A program made the translations under genes and the position numbers. A DNA stretch of 64,000 nt from JBHJGS01 sp050331575 (lineage in GTDB: Bacteria > Pseudomonadota > Alphaproteobacteria > Sphingomonadales > Rhodothalassiaceae): NCBI GenBank assembly GCA_050331575.1, contig JBHJGS010000023.1, positions 19,547-83,546 on the forward strand, written 5' to 3'. This document shows positions 1 through 8,588 of this stretch, in pieces. The stretch's first letter is position 1, and each line of letters starts with the position of its first letter. The notes beneath the pieces were generated by a model. The model searched no databases. It saw only the letters and a program-made list of their open reading frames with translations, and was not told the DNA's origin.

Positions 1-405
1 GCCGCCGCGGCCGCCGCCGCCTTGCATCTGGCGCATGAAGAAGATCCACACGCCGATCAGCAGCAGCATTGGGAACCAGGCCAGCAGGGTCGACACCAGA
101 AGATTGCTCTTGCGCGGTTGGCCGGTGATTTCCACACCATTTTCCCGCAGCGTGGGAATAAGGTCGGTATCTGTGGCCGGGATATAGGTGGAGAAGCGCT
201 CGCCCGACTGGGTCTGGCCGGTGATCTCCTGGCCCTCGATATCGACCCGACGCACCGCGCCGGCTTCAACGTCGCGCAGGAACTGGGTGTAGGACACTTC
301 TTGTGCGGGCCCGCCGGCACCGGGGCCCTGCAGCAGGTTGAACAGCGCCGCCAGAAGGAAAATCAACAGCAGCCACAGCAGCAGATTGCGTCCAAGATTG
401 TTCAC
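1..405 (-). CDS. ftsH: ATP-dependent zinc metalloprotease FtsH, N-terminal part (cut by window edge)
   Basis: Membrane-anchored AAA protease that degrades misfolded membrane proteins and selected regulators. Only the first 135 residues lie in the window and the frame runs off at base 1. A GTG start at 403-405 gives MNNLGRNLLL. Transmembrane segment 1 is about residues 6-24, then a small periplasmic domain beginning VSYTQFL, then transmembrane segment 2 at about 100-124, ending with FFMRQMQGGGG, the usual junction to the AAA domain. The AAA and zinc-protease domains are outside the window. It follows tilS by 154 bp on the same strand; the tilS-ftsH order is common in proteobacteria. The GTG start is inferred from the alignment of the N-terminus with typical FtsH. 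Confidence 0.93.
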   Translation of the reverse strand, partial: MNNLGRNLLLWLLLIFLLAALFNLLQGPGAGGPAQEVSYTQFLRDVEAGAVRRVDIEGQEITGQTQSGERFSTYIPATDTDLIPTLRENGVEITGQPRKSNLLVSTLLAWFPMLLLIGVWIFFMRQMQGGGGRGG

Positions 406-559
406 GTCACATCCTTCACATCGCCCCGGGGGTCAACGCAGTCTGGGGCGGATCGTTGCCCGGCCCGGCTGAGGCCGCCGATGCCAGTCTCACCCCGCTA
501 AGATAAGCAGCCGATACCAAGCCGCAAGCGTAGGCAAAGTTCGGGTCAAAGGCCAAGCC

Positions 560-1837
560 TTAACCGATAACGGTACGCAATGCCTTAACGCCCAAGAGCG
601 CCTCGCCGAGGCCCAACTGCGGAACGGCTATAACGGTTTCGTTCTGCCAGCCTGCGGGGATGACCAAGCGGGCGACATGCGGCACCGGGTCACGCGCAAC
701 CTGCTGCTTGATCTGCCGCCATCCCGCCTCGCCCAGCGGTTTCACCGTCAGCGGCAGCGCACCGACCCACAGCCGGTAGCGGCCGTCCCAATCGATCACG
801 GCGCCGGGGCGCAGCGTCTGCGCGCCCGGCAGGCCCGCGGCCTCGCGTACCAAATCAACCTGACCCGGCGGCCCTGGGATCACGCAAGTGTGATGCAAGG
901 TCTGGGCTGCGACCGGCTCGTCAGCCAAGGCATCAGCGACTCGTTGCAGATCGCGATAGCGCGGCCGGTAGGGCCGGCCGGCGACCAGGCATAGCAGCCG
1001 TGCCAACAGCCGATGGCGTGTGTCCGCCGGTGCGGCACGCCACGGCTCCAGACCCAGGCGCGCGCTGTTCAGCGGGGTCCAGGAGACACACATGTCGGCC
1101 AAATGATCGGCCGCCGCGTCAAGCACCTCCAAGGCATCGGCGAAACGGTCGGCGGTGGCGGCCAGCCGCTCAGCGCTCAGCCCGGGCAGCGGCGGCGTGT
1201 CCAGCAGCGCGCGCGCTTGAGCCCGGGCAAAGCGGCGGTCGCGATTGCTGGGATCGTCCAATGTCGGCAGGCCGGCTGACCCGACAAGCTGGCGCAGGGT
1301 CGCCCGCGAGATCGTCAGCAGCGGGCGCAGCCGCTGCGGCCAAGGGCCGCCGCTCAGCGGCGGTGCCGCCGGCGCCATTGCGGCCAATCCGTCGACACCG
1401 CTTCCCCGGGCCAGGCGGATCAGCAGGGTTTCCGCCTGGTCTTCTCGATGATGCGCCAGCAGCAGCCCGCGGATACCCTGATCGCGACACCATGCCTCCA
1501 TCAAGCCGTAGCGCGCGTGGCGCGCGCGCGCCTGCAGGTCACCGCCGGCAGCAGCAGACTCCCATAACAGCACCGTCGGGTCGGTGTATCCGAGCTGCTT
1601 CAGCCAGCCAGCCACCATGCCGGCCTCCGCGTCGGTGCCCTGGCGCAGCCGGTGATTGACATGCACCGCGCGGATGGTGGGGTCCGCGCGCCGGGCGGCC
1701 CAAGCCAGCGCCATGCTGTCCGGCCCGCCTGAGACCGCCACGGCATAGGGGCCGCGGTGCGCCGCCAGGCAGGCCGCCAGTGCGGAGGTTACAGCCTGTG
1801 CGGGATCCTCGGCGTTCAGTGTCAGCCGGCTCCACAC
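560..1837 (-). CDS. tilS: tRNA(Ile)-lysidine synthetase TilS
   Basis: Adds lysine to C34 of the CAU-anticodon isoleucine tRNA so that it reads AUA; essential and cytoplasmic. The PP-loop ATP-pyrophosphatase motif SGGPDS is at residues 36-41, followed by VNHRLR and a HHREDQAETLLIRLARGSG block, all typical of the family. At 425 residues it has a usual full length with a C-terminal substrate-recognition region. Its start overlaps the end of cpoB by 16 bp, so the two are probably translated together; ftsH follows after 154 bp. Identification rests on the N-terminal catalytic motifs and on gene order. Confidence 0.95.
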   Translation of the reverse strand: MWSRLTLNAEDPAQAVTSALAACLAAHRGPYAVAVSGGPDSMALAWAARRADPTIRAVHVNHRLRQGTDAEAGMVAGWLKQLGYTDPTVLLWESAAAGGDLQARARHARYGLMEAWCRDQGIRGLLLAHHREDQAETLLIRLARGSGVDGLAAMAPAAPPLSGGPWPQRLRPLLTISRATLRQLVGSAGLPTLDDPSNRDRRFARAQARALLDTPPLPGLSAERLAATADRFADALEVLDAAADHLADMCVSWTPLNSARLGLEPWRAAPADTRHRLLARLLCLVAGRPYRPRYRDLQRVADALADEPVAAQTLHHTCVIPGPPGQVDLVREAAGLPGAQTLRPGAVIDWDGRYRLWVGALPLTVKPLGEAGWRQIKQQVARDPVPHVARLVIPAGWQNETVIAVPQLGLGEALLGVKALRTVIG

Positions 1838-2766
1838 TTCAGGCGCGCGCGGGCTTGGTCGGCGCGATCGCGCACTCGCTCCGGGGCCTGGGGAAAGCGG
1901 GCGGACATTTCCGACAGGGCGGCACAGGCCTGGTCGGGCTGCTCCAGGGCGGCCAGCGACAATCCGAGTTTCAGCAGACTGTCCGGACCCTTGCCGCCGT
2001 TTGCATAATCTCGGTAGCCGGAGAGGAAGGCCCGCGCGGCATCGGCATAACGTTCGCGCACATAATAGGTCTCACCGAGCCAATATTGCGCATTGCCGGC
2101 CAGGTCGCTGTCGCCGTGCTCATTTAGAAAGGCCTTGAATGCGTCTTCGGCCGCCTGGAAATCATTCCGGCGCAGCAGCGTATAGGCATAGTTATATTTT
2201 TCTTCGACCGTTTTCCCCTGCAATGCGCCATCCGGCTCCAGCGGCGGCAGGCTATCATCCGACCCGCCGACGCCTGGTGCCTGCTCTGCTGTGGCATCCG
2301 GATCGGCCGTGTCGCCGGCCGCCGCCAAGCCCGGGCCGCGGCCCTGCTGGAAGCGAAACTCAACATCTTCCTGAAAGCGGTCCAGCCGCTCGGTCAGCTG
2401 CCGGTTGGCAAAGCGCAATTCCTCCACCTGGCCGGTTAGGGTTGCGATCTCCCGCTCCAAGCGCTGGAGGCGCACTGTCAAATCGCTGAGCAGGTCCCGC
2501 GCGTTGGGCTCGGACGCCTCGCCGTCGCTTTGCCCAATGTCGCTTTGCCCAATGCCGCTTTGATCCGTGCCGCCTTGACCGGTCGCCCCGCTCGGCCGAG
2601 CCAGCGCGGCACTGCCCGGCCGTTCCACCAACAATTGCAGCTGTTCGACCTGTTCGGTGAGGGCGTCCAGCCGCCGGGCCAACTCCGCCCGGCTTTGCGC
2701 TATCGCCGGCGAGCCGGCCAGGACGGCTGTGAGGATGAGGAGTACGCCAAGGGCCAAACTACGCAT
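1822..2766 (-). CDS. cpoB: Tol-Pal system protein CpoB (YbgF)
   Basis: Periplasmic TPR protein that links the Tol-Pal machine to septal peptidoglycan synthesis. It has a signal peptide (residues about 1-23, ending SPAIAQS), a coiled-coil trimerisation region (about 27-160) and a C-terminal TPR domain (about 185-310) beginning VEEKYNYAYTLLRRNDFQ. Between coiled-coil stretches is a Gly/Ser/Asp linker with imperfect five-residue repeats (IGQSD), encoded by a 15-bp tandem repeat. It lies 136 bp downstream of pal, as in most proteobacteria. The 314 residues are a little longer than the E. coli protein because of the linkers. Confidence 0.94.
   Translation of the reverse strand: MRSLALGVLLILTAVLAGSPAIAQSRAELARRLDALTEQVEQLQLLVERPGSAALARPSGATGQGGTDQSGIGQSDIGQSDGEASEPNARDLLSDLTVRLQRLEREIATLTGQVEELRFANRQLTERLDRFQEDVEFRFQQGRGPGLAAAGDTADPDATAEQAPGVGGSDDSLPPLEPDGALQGKTVEEKYNYAYTLLRRNDFQAAEDAFKAFLNEHGDSDLAGNAQYWLGETYYVRERYADAARAFLSGYRDYANGGKGPDSLLKLGLSLAALEQPDQACAALSEMSARFPQAPERVRDRADQARARLKCGAG
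2524..2583 (-). repeat. 15-bp in-frame tandem repeat inside cpoB
   Basis: Four contiguous 15-bp units: the first two (2524-2538, 2539-2553) are identical, the last two diverged. Each encodes a five-residue unit of the type IGQSD in the linker of CpoB. Because 15 is a multiple of three the repeat can change copy number without breaking the frame. Confidence 0.85.
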
Positions 2767-2902
2767 GGCTCAGATCCTTCCACCGGCTGCCGCACACGAG
2801 CGGAAAACAGCCACATCCGCGGGTCGCCGTGTCAAGATGCGACCGCGCGGTTCCAGTCTATCACCACCGCCAGGGCGGACACCAGGGGCGGGGGCTGCAG
2901 GC

Positions 2903-3466
2903 CTAGTCGAAGGTGACCACGCCCCGCCTGTTCAGTTGATGCGCCTGTTCGGTGGTGCCAGGTGCGGCCAGCCGTTCCTTGCCATAGCTGATCACGTCGA
3001 TCCGGCTGGGTGTGATGCCCTGCGCGATCAAATAGTTGCGGACTGCCGTGGCACGCCGTTCGCCGAGCGCCAGATTATATTCCCGCGTGCCGCGCCGGTC
3101 GGCATGGCCCTCGATGGTGAAGCGGACATCGTCATGATGGTTCAGCCACTCGGCCATGCGCTGCAAGGTCGGCCGGGCATCGGACCGAATTTCCGACTTA
3201 TCAAAGTCGAAATAGACCCGATCGCTTTCCACATAATTGCGGAAGTCCGCGTAGCTGGCGCTGCCGAAACGGCCGCCGTCCAGATCTTGGCTGCGCACGT
3301 TGCCAGAGGGCACTGGCGGCGGCGTGCGTTCCCGCGCCGGTTCCGGAGCCGTTGGTTCCGGAACCGTGACGACTTCGTCGGACGGGGCTTCCCTAGCGCA
3401 GGCCGCCAGCGCCAAAAGGATAAACAGGCTTGCAAGCAATCGAGCGCCGCTCAACTTCAACAACAT
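2903..3466 (-). CDS. pal: Peptidoglycan-associated lipoprotein Pal
   Basis: Outer-membrane lipoprotein that binds peptidoglycan and TolB, closing the Tol-Pal trans-envelope complex. The start at 3464-3466 is chosen because it gives a clean lipoprotein signal peptide with lipobox LAAC and the acylated Cys at residue 23; an upstream in-frame extension to 3625 has no signal character. A Pro/Glu linker leads to an OmpA-like domain (YFDFDKSEIR, GHADRRGTREYN, RRGVVTFD). The length of 187 residues is usual. It follows tolB after 220 bp, a gap that may hold a separate promoter. Confidence 0.95.
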   Translation of the reverse strand: MLLKLSGARLLASLFILLALAACAREAPSDEVVTVPEPTAPEPARERTPPPVPSGNVRSQDLDGGRFGSASYADFRNYVESDRVYFDFDKSEIRSDARPTLQRMAEWLNHHDDVRFTIEGHADRRGTREYNLALGERRATAVRNYLIAQGITPSRIDVISYGKERLAAPGTTEQAHQLNRRGVVTFD

Positions 3467-3686
3467 TATTGGCTCCCATTGAAGCGGATGATGGTGGAAG
3501 GCACCGGACTGGTCTGCTGATGACCTGAAAACTTGACAAACGCCATGCTGCACCGAACGGCCACCGGCACACCCCCTCTCGCGCGCAACTATAGGCAGGC
3601 CATTTCTGCCGCGCAAGACCGGCAACCCGCCTGTCGCGACAAAAAATCGGCTGATTTCGGCGCCTTAGAACGCGTCGGGAACCGCT

Positions 3687-5042
3687 TCAAGAACTTGGCG
3701 AGCGGATCAGCGGCGACCAGGCCGGATCGGAGGCGTCCACCGGCGTCGGCACCGGCCGTTCATTGCGCCCGGTCAGATCGATCGACCACAGCGCGGTACC
3801 GCCATCCTCGGGGTCCAGTCGGAAATACATCAAAACCCGGCCGTTCGGCGACCAGGTCGGGCCCTCATCTTGATAGGCCTCGGTCAGGATCCGTTCACCG
3901 CTGCCGTCTGGCCGCATCACCCCGATGGTGAATTTGCTGTTGGCGATTTTGGTAAAGGCAATCAGATCGCCGCGCGGCGACCACACCGGCGTGGCATAGC
4001 GCCCGGCGCCGAAGCTGATCCGCTCCACATCAGAGCCATCGGCATCCATCACATAAAGCTGCTGGGTGCCACCGCGGTCAGAGTTGAAGACCACCTGTTG
4101 GCCGTCGGGCGAAAAGCTGGGCGAGGTGTCGATGGCCGGATGATCGGTCAGGCGCTTCAGCCGGCGCGTGCGCAGATCCATCTTATAGATGTCGGAATTG
4201 CCGTCCTCGGCCAGGCTCATGATCACCGAATTACCGTCCGGTGAAAAGCGTGGGGCAAAGGTCATGCTGGGAAAGTCACCCAGAACCTCATGCTTACCCG
4301 TATCCAAATTATAGATATAAACCCTTGGTCGATCATTATAGTAGGCGAGGTAGGTGATTTCTTGTTGATCCGGCGAAAAGCGGGGGGTCAAGACCAGATC
4401 GTCGCCGCTGGTCAGATATTCATGATTGTGACCGTCTTGATCCATGATCGCTAAGCGTTTGGTCGGCGCTAACTCGCTTCCGGATTCGGCGATATACACC
4501 ACCCGGGTGTTGAAATAGCCCGCTTCTCCGGTCAGGCGCTGATAGATCGCGTCGGCGGCGCGATGCGCAATCTGGCGCCATTCACCGGGTTGAGCGACGA
4601 AGCGGATGCCGCGCATCTGCTGTTCAGACAGCACGTCCCACAAGCGCATATCCACGCGGATCTGGCCGTCATCCTCCAAATACACGCCCCCGGCGACCAA
4701 GGCGTCCGCGCTGATCGCGCGCCAGTCCCCGAAACTGGGCTGCACATTGGGCGAAACCGTGGGGTTCAGAAACGATGCCGGGTCCAGCGCGCGGAACAGG
4801 CCGGAGCGTTCCAGATCCGCCGCGACCACCTGAGCGATGCGCCGTCCCAGCTCCGCCATGGTCACGGTCTGGGAGGGTTGGCTGCGCCGTTCCACGCGCG
4901 CTGAGCGCTCGGCATTGCCGTCAAAGGCGGGCACCGCGATCGGCAGCGGTGTGACCGTTCCGGAATTGATATCAACGCGCAAGACGGCGCTTGAAGGCAC
5001 CGAGATCAGCACCGAAACCAATAAGCTCAGAACGAAACGCAA
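3687..5042 (-). CDS. tolB: Tol-Pal translocation protein TolB
   Basis: Periplasmic beta-propeller protein that shuttles between TolA and Pal. The signal peptide ends near residue 19 (VPSSA). An N-terminal domain of about 150 residues is followed by propeller blades with repeated FSPDG/WSPNG signatures (RFSPDQQ, RFSPDGNS, SFSPDGQQ, WSPRGD, WSPNGR). The 451 residues match family length. It starts one base after the tolA stop, so it is in the tolQRAB transcription unit. Confidence 0.97.
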   Translation of the reverse strand: MRFVLSLLVSVLISVPSSAVLRVDINSGTVTPLPIAVPAFDGNAERSARVERRSQPSQTVTMAELGRRIAQVVAADLERSGLFRALDPASFLNPTVSPNVQPSFGDWRAISADALVAGGVYLEDDGQIRVDMRLWDVLSEQQMRGIRFVAQPGEWRQIAHRAADAIYQRLTGEAGYFNTRVVYIAESGSELAPTKRLAIMDQDGHNHEYLTSGDDLVLTPRFSPDQQEITYLAYYNDRPRVYIYNLDTGKHEVLGDFPSMTFAPRFSPDGNSVIMSLAEDGNSDIYKMDLRTRRLKRLTDHPAIDTSPSFSPDGQQVVFNSDRGGTQQLYVMDADGSDVERISFGAGRYATPVWSPRGDLIAFTKIANSKFTIGVMRPDGSGERILTEAYQDEGPTWSPNGRVLMYFRLDPEDGGTALWSIDLTGRNERPVPTPVDASDPAWSPLIRSPSS

Positions 5043-5043
5043 C

Positions 5044-5931
5044 TCAGCCTCCTAGAAGCTCTCGGGCATCAAAAACGAACTCGATTTCTTTCCATTGATT
5101 ATAGTCGTCGACGGGAATTTTATAAGGGGCACAGCGTTGGATCGCTCGCTGCGCGCTCTCTGCAAAGATGCGCCGAAATTCCTGGCCCGGGGCCGACAGA
5201 TTGCCTGCGCCGACCACTGAGGGCGGGCGGCGCAGGCGGCCGTACGGGTCCAATTGGATGCGCAGGACCACCTGCAATTCCTGGGCATCCCGGGCGCCGG
5301 CGGGGATCGACCAGCAGCCTTGAACCTTCTGGCGCAGATAGTCGCGGATGGTTGCCTGCGCCTGGCGGGCCATGCGGTCCACCGCGGCTTGTTTGCGCCG
5401 GGCCTTTTCCAGCTCCTGCTCAATGTCGGCCAACGGATCGGGCGGCGGCTGATCCTCGGCGGATTTGTCGATTAAAGCGGCGATCTTGTCCGGATCAAAG
5501 CGTTCCGGGGGTTTGGGCTTGTCCCGCACCACCACGGTGCGTGCCAGGTCCGAGCGGGGCTCTTCCGGCGGGTCCGGTGCTGGCTCGGCCGTCGGCTCCG
5601 GCACGGCGTCAGGCGTGTCCTCCGGCGCCGGTTCGGGCAGCGGTTCTGGTTCAGACACCGGCTCCGGCGCGGTAACCTCCTCAGGCAGGCTCACCGGTTG
5701 TTCAGGCTCCGGCTCCGGCTCTGGCTCTGGCTGGGCTGGTGCGGGGTCGGGCACCGCGCTTTCCTCAGCAACCTCTTCCACCAGCGCCACCTCAATCGGC
5801 ACCGGTGCAGACGGCGGCGGCTGGCGCCACAGATCTCCCACCATGACCGCTGCCACGGCCAGCCCGCCGTGCAACAACACAGACAAGATCAGACCGGTCT
5901 TGAACTCATCGGTCATGGCCCTGGGCTTCAT
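5044..5931 (-). CDS. tolA: Cell-envelope integrity protein TolA
   Basis: Inner-membrane protein that connects the TolQR proton channel to TolB-Pal. One N-terminal transmembrane helix (about residues 12-31) is followed by a Pro/Glu-rich spacer (about 55-125, dominated by EPEP), a charged helical stretch (about 145-195) and a C-terminal TonB/TolA-like domain beginning near GCWSIPAGA with LRIQLDPYGRL. The spacer is shorter and more Pro/Glu-rich than the long Ala/Lys helix of E. coli TolA, as in other alphaproteobacteria. An ATG five codons downstream (5916) is an alternative start. The start overlaps tolR by 4 bp. Confidence 0.93.
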   Translation of the reverse strand: MKPRAMTDEFKTGLILSVLLHGGLAVAAVMVGDLWRQPPPSAPVPIEVALVEEVAEESAVPDPAPAQPEPEPEPEPEQPVSLPEEVTAPEPVSEPEPLPEPAPEDTPDAVPEPTAEPAPDPPEEPRSDLARTVVVRDKPKPPERFDPDKIAALIDKSAEDQPPPDPLADIEQELEKARRKQAAVDRMARQAQATIRDYLRQKVQGCWSIPAGARDAQELQVVLRIQLDPYGRLRRPPSVVGAGNLSAPGQEFRRIFAESAQRAIQRCAPYKIPVDDYNQWKEIEFVFDARELLGG

Positions 5932-6353
5932 CCTCCCGCCGGGCGTTCCGTCAACAAGGCCACGCGCGTGAAGCCGGCCCGATTGATCGCCGCCATGACT
6001 TGCATGATCCGGCCATAATCCAGCTCCCGGTCGCCTCGCACATAGATGCGCTTTTCCAGATCATTCTCAGCAATCGCCGCCAATCGGGCCTGCAGGGCCT
6101 CCAATGGCACTTCGGTTTCCTGCACGAAGATGGTGCCGCCGGCGTCGATGCTGACTTCCAGGGGCTTGCTGTCCTCGCCCAAACCTTGCGCATCGGCCTT
6201 CGGCAGATTGACCGGCACGCCGGCGGTCAACAACGGGGCGGTGACCATGAACACGATCAACAACACCAACATGACGTCGACGAACGGCGTCACATTGATT
6301 TCGGCCAGCGGTTGATAGCGGCCGGCGCCGCCGCGCTTGATCTGCATGCCCAT
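5928..6353 (-). CDS. tolR: Tol-Pal proton-channel subunit TolR (ExbD family)
   Basis: Forms the proton path with TolQ that energises TolA. It has a single transmembrane helix (about residues 23-42) preceded by INVTPFVDVMLVLLIVFM, with the proton-carrying Asp at residue 26, and a periplasmic ExbD/TolR domain ending in the conserved VALLTE segment. The 141 residues are a standard length. It overlaps tolQ by 1 bp (TGATG) and tolA by 4 bp, indicating translational coupling. Confidence 0.96.
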   Translation of the reverse strand: MGMQIKRGGAGRYQPLAEINVTPFVDVMLVLLIVFMVTAPLLTAGVPVNLPKADAQGLGEDSKPLEVSIDAGGTIFVQETEVPLEALQARLAAIAENDLEKRIYVRGDRELDYGRIMQVMAAINRAGFTRVALLTERPAGG

Positions 6354-7090
6354 CAGGCCGCCCTTTCATCCATCTGGCGGGACAAGAGCGCCTGAAATTC
6401 TCCAGCAAATCCCTCCAGCCGGCCGGCAAAGCGGGCCAAATCGGCTGAGCGCTTATTATAGGCGACCACCGCCGGGATTGCCGCAACCAGGCCCAAGGCG
6501 GTTGCCAGCAGGGCCTCAGCAATGCCCGGGGCAACCACGGCCAGCGAGGTATTGGCCGTGCTGGCAATGTCTTGGAAGCTGTTCATGATGCCCCAAACCG
6601 TGCCGAACAGGCCGATGAACGGCGCTGCGGAGCCCAAGGTCGCCAGGAAGCCGATCTGGCCTTCCAGCTTCTGCATTTCCCGCTGAATGGTCACGCCGAC
6701 CACCTTATCGACACGGTCTTCCACCGACATGCGGTCGCGCACCTGGGCGCGGCCGGACAAGGAGCGCTGCCATTCTCGCATCGCCGCCACAAAGATCAGG
6801 GCCATGGGATGATTGGCCGCCCGCTCCCGCAGATTCTCATACAGCTCGTCCAATGACGTGCCGGACCAGAACGCCTGCTCGAACTCATCGGCGCGGCGGC
6901 TGGCCTTGCGCAGCCGAAAGCCGGAGGCGAAGATCACCCCCCAGGCGTAGACCGAGGCCAGAACAAGCAGGATCATGACGGTCTTCACCACCCAGTCGGC
7001 CTGCAGGAACATGTCCACAGGGGTGAAGCCGGGAACCTCCGGTCCGATCGATTCGGCCGCTACCGGGCCGGTGGGGACGGCGTCTTGCAT
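6353..7090 (-). CDS. tolQ: Tol-Pal proton-channel subunit TolQ
   Basis: Three-helix inner-membrane protein of the MotA/TolQ/ExbB family. The start at 7088-7090 (MQDAVPTGP) is chosen because it overlaps the ybgC stop as TAATG; the longer open frame to 7327 lies inside ybgC. The helices are at about residues 30-50 (ADWVVKTVMILLVLASVYAWG), 150-170 and 180-205 (FIGLFGTVWGIMNSF is the diagnostic loop). The 245 residues match TolQ. Confidence 0.96.
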   Translation of the reverse strand: MQDAVPTGPVAAESIGPEVPGFTPVDMFLQADWVVKTVMILLVLASVYAWGVIFASGFRLRKASRRADEFEQAFWSGTSLDELYENLRERAANHPMALIFVAAMREWQRSLSGRAQVRDRMSVEDRVDKVVGVTIQREMQKLEGQIGFLATLGSAAPFIGLFGTVWGIMNSFQDIASTANTSLAVVAPGIAEALLATALGLVAAIPAVVAYNKRSADLARFAGRLEGFAGEFQALLSRQMDERAA

Positions 7091-7548
7091 TACCACTCCT
7101 CTTTGCCAACCAGCGGCACCATGGCCTCGCGCCAGGGCCGCGGCAGCCGAGCCGGCCGGCCTCTGCCATCGACCATGGCGATCCTTAATGAGGCTTGAAC
7201 CAAGACCATATCCCCGCGCAAGACCCGTTGGCGCACATCGGTGTAGGCCGCCCCCACCCGCGCCAGCTGGCTTTCGATCCGCAGGGCGTCGTCCAGCACG
7301 GCCGGCGCCAGATAGTCTATCTGACAATGGCGTACGGCAAAACCAAGGCGGCTTTCGGGCGACTGCTGCAAGGCGGCGGCATGGTCAATGCCCAAGCAAC
7401 GCAGAAATTCCGACCGCGCCCGCTCAAAATAAGCCAGATAGCGGGCATGATAGACGATGCCGCCGGCATCGGTATCCTCGAAATAGACCCGGATCGGCAG
7501 GCGATGGATGCCGCCGACGATGACGCCCTGGACCGGAGCGGTGCTCAT
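7090..7548 (-). CDS. ybgC: Tol-Pal-associated acyl-CoA thioesterase YbgC
   Basis: Hot-dog-fold thioesterase acting on acyl-CoA or acyl-ACP, encoded at the head of most tol-pal operons. The 4-hydroxybenzoyl-CoA thioesterase signature YFEDTDAGGIVYH is at residues 22-34 and contains the catalytic Asp; FERARSEFLR follows. The 152 residues match family length. It overlaps ruvB by 4 bp upstream and tolQ by 1 bp downstream, tying the DNA-repair and envelope genes into one unit. Confidence 0.94.
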   Translation of the reverse strand: MSTAPVQGVIVGGIHRLPIRVYFEDTDAGGIVYHARYLAYFERARSEFLRCLGIDHAAALQQSPESRLGFAVRHCQIDYLAPAVLDDALRIESQLARVGAAYTDVRQRVLRGDMVLVQASLRIAMVDGRGRPARLPRPWREAMVPLVGKEEW

Positions 7549-8588
7549 GCCTCGTCCGCGCCGCGGGAGAACAGATCCGGCGCCTCGGCGCGCGACGGCA
7601 CCGGCAAACCCAGATGCGCCCAGGCCTTGGGCGTGAGCAGCCGGCCGCGCGGGCTGCGCTGCAAAAAGCCCTGCTGCATCAAATAGGGCTCGATAATGTC
7701 CTCAATGGCATCGCGAGGCTCGGACAAGGCGGCGGCCAGCGTCTCAATGCCGACCGGACCGCCGCCATAGGTCTGCCCAATGCACCGCAGGTATCGGTGG
7801 TCCATGCTGTCCAGGCCGGCGGTATCAACCTCCAGCCGGGTCAAGGCGGCATCGGCGGCGACCCGGTCCACCTGTGCCCGGCCCGCGACATTGGCAAAGT
7901 CGCGCACACGACGCAGCAGCCGCCCGGCGATGCGCGGGGTGCCGCGCGAGCGCGCGGCAATCTCCCGGGCGCCATCCTCGGTCATCGCCAGATCCAGCAA
8001 GCGCGCGCCGCGGCGCACCACCTCGACCAGCTCCTCAACGGAATAAAAATCCAGCCGCACCGGGATGCCAAAGCGGTCGCGCAAGGGGTTGGTCAGCAGG
8101 CCCAGCCGGGTGGTGGCGCCAACCAGAGTGAAGCGCGGCAGGTCGATGCGCACGGAGCGGGCGGCCGGCCCCTCGCCGATGATCAGGTCAAGCTGGAAAT
8201 CCTCCATGGCCGGATAGAGGATCTCCTCCACCGCCGGGGTCAGCCGGTGGATCTCGTCGATGAACAGCAGGTCGCGGTCGTCCAGATTGGTCAATAGCGC
8301 GGCCAGGTCGCCCGCCTTGGCGATCACCGGTCCGGAGGTGGCGCGAAAATTCACCCCCAGCTCACGCGCAAGAATCTGTGCCAGCGTGGTTTTGCCCAGC
8401 CCCGGCGGACCGAACAGCAGCACATGGTCCATCGCCTCTGCGCGGCCTCGTGCGGCCTCCACGAACACACGCAGATTGTCGCGCGCGGCCTGCTGGCCGA
8501 TAAAGTCGGCCAAGGAGGTCGGCCGCAGCGACACCTCTCCGGCGTCCTCGGGCAGGCGATCAGAGGCGGATAAACGCTCTTGGCTCAT
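7545..8588 (-). CDS. ruvB: Holliday junction branch-migration ATPase RuvB
   Basis: Hexameric AAA+ motor that with RuvA drives Holliday-junction branch migration. Walker A GPPGLGKT is at residues 60-67, Walker B LLFIDEIHRL near 107-116, the sensor region GATTRLGLL follows, and the C-terminal winged helix ends with the usual QRSPRGRLLTPKAW. At 347 residues it is full length. Its ATG overlaps the stop of the upstream NYN-domain gene (ATGA at 8585-8588), so ruvB translation may depend on that gene rather than directly on ruvA. Confidence 0.98.
   Translation of the reverse strand: MSQERLSASDRLPEDAGEVSLRPTSLADFIGQQAARDNLRVFVEAARGRAEAMDHVLLFGPPGLGKTTLAQILARELGVNFRATSGPVIAKAGDLAALLTNLDDRDLLFIDEIHRLTPAVEEILYPAMEDFQLDLIIGEGPAARSVRIDLPRFTLVGATTRLGLLTNPLRDRFGIPVRLDFYSVEELVEVVRRGARLLDLAMTEDGAREIAARSRGTPRIAGRLLRRVRDFANVAGRAQVDRVAADAALTRLEVDTAGLDSMDHRYLRCIGQTYGGGPVGIETLAAALSEPRDAIEDIIEPYLMQQGFLQRSPRGRLLTPKAWAHLGLPVPSRAEAPDLFSRGADEA

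Noticed and set aside
5465..5971. Gly-Ser-rich plus-strand open frame across tolA
   Set aside because: It is the antisense image of the Pro/Glu-rich spacer of TolA; no ribosome site, and tolA has strong family evidence.
5928..7090. ExbB-ExbD-TonB iron-uptake module instead of TolQRA
   Set aside because: The flanking ybgC, tolB, pal and cpoB fix the identity as the Tol-Pal system.
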